DNA from: Cristatella mucedo
Taxonomy: Eukaryota > Bryozoa > Phylactolaemata > Cristatellidae
Length of the DNA stretch: 64,000 bases
Assembly (NCBI GenBank): GCA_009760855.2
Contig: WPIO01000032.1
Coordinates: 3,543,001 to 3,607,000 of the forward strand
Direction: 5' to 3'
Part shown: one piece after another, positions 63,930 to 64,000 of the stretch
Layout of the letters: each line of letters starts with the position of its first letter
How positions within the stretch are numbered: the stretch's first letter is position 1
Translations under genes and position numbers: made by a program
The notes under the pieces: generated by a model
Databases searched by the model: none
What the model was told of the DNA's origin: nothing
Seen by the model: the letters and a program-made list of their open reading frames with translations, nothing else

Positions 63930-64000
63930 CTGTCCATTACGACCAAGTATTTGCCGTTGCTGCGAAGCTTTACTTCCGAACGAGAGATGGACGGAGACGC
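63930..64000 (+). CDS. unidentified gene, next exon (cut by window end)
   Basis: The strong acceptor is CTTCTCAATTGCAG, ending at 63929. The phase 0 frame continues the previous exon: LSITTKYLPLLRSFTSEREM and DGD up to the window edge. The join EEEALSA/LSITTKYLPLL keeps a helical pattern. The gene continues outside the window. Confidence 0.55.
   Translation, partial: MSITTKYLPLLRSFTSEREMDGD

Overview
This is nuclear DNA of an animal. Two families with intron-split genes can be recognised (COG8 and a PLEKHA5/6/7-type PH-domain protein), and the rest is mostly retrotransposon debris. The protein matches to vertebrate COG8 and PLEKHA are recognisable but distant, so the host is probably a divergent invertebrate. 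A flatworm-like lineage would fit, but that is a guess. There is no sign of operons, CRISPR or bacterial genes.

Layout. 1-1790 is a decayed non-LTR retrotransposon (called LINE-A here; L2/CR1 group). 2553-8679 (+) holds the last three exons of COG8, a Golgi tethering subunit, with a possible further upstream exon at 1805-1901. 8680-16969 has no gene I can name; it contains LINE-A fragments, a terminal-inverted-repeat element (11538-12100) and simple repeats. 16970-45674 (+) holds at least 17 exons, joined in consistent reading phase, of a PLEKHA5/6/7-like gene: a PH domain split over the first three exons, then low-complexity linkers, several coiled-coil exons, and the conserved 'ERYV' region near the C-terminus. 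Its introns are full of LINE-A copies in both orientations, tRNA-derived SINEs, a pogo-like transposase remnant, a long CA/TA/TG tract and a perfect 38-bp palindrome. 45690-59700 is repeat-dominated: two LINE families, two tRNA-SINE families, a second TIR element and a SPIN-type hAT element with an 8-bp target-site duplication. 59700-63400 is GC/CpG-rich and leads into an unidentified gene on the + strand (exons 63055-63267 and 63930 to the window end).

The main points of interest are a SINE family whose tail resembles the LINE-A 3' end (a LINE/SINE partnership), the SPIN element (a family known for horizontal transfer), the divergent PLEKHA-like gene with very small exons, and a perfect E-box palindrome. 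All exon models come from reading splice sites, reading phase and remembered family sequence; no alignment or transcript was available.
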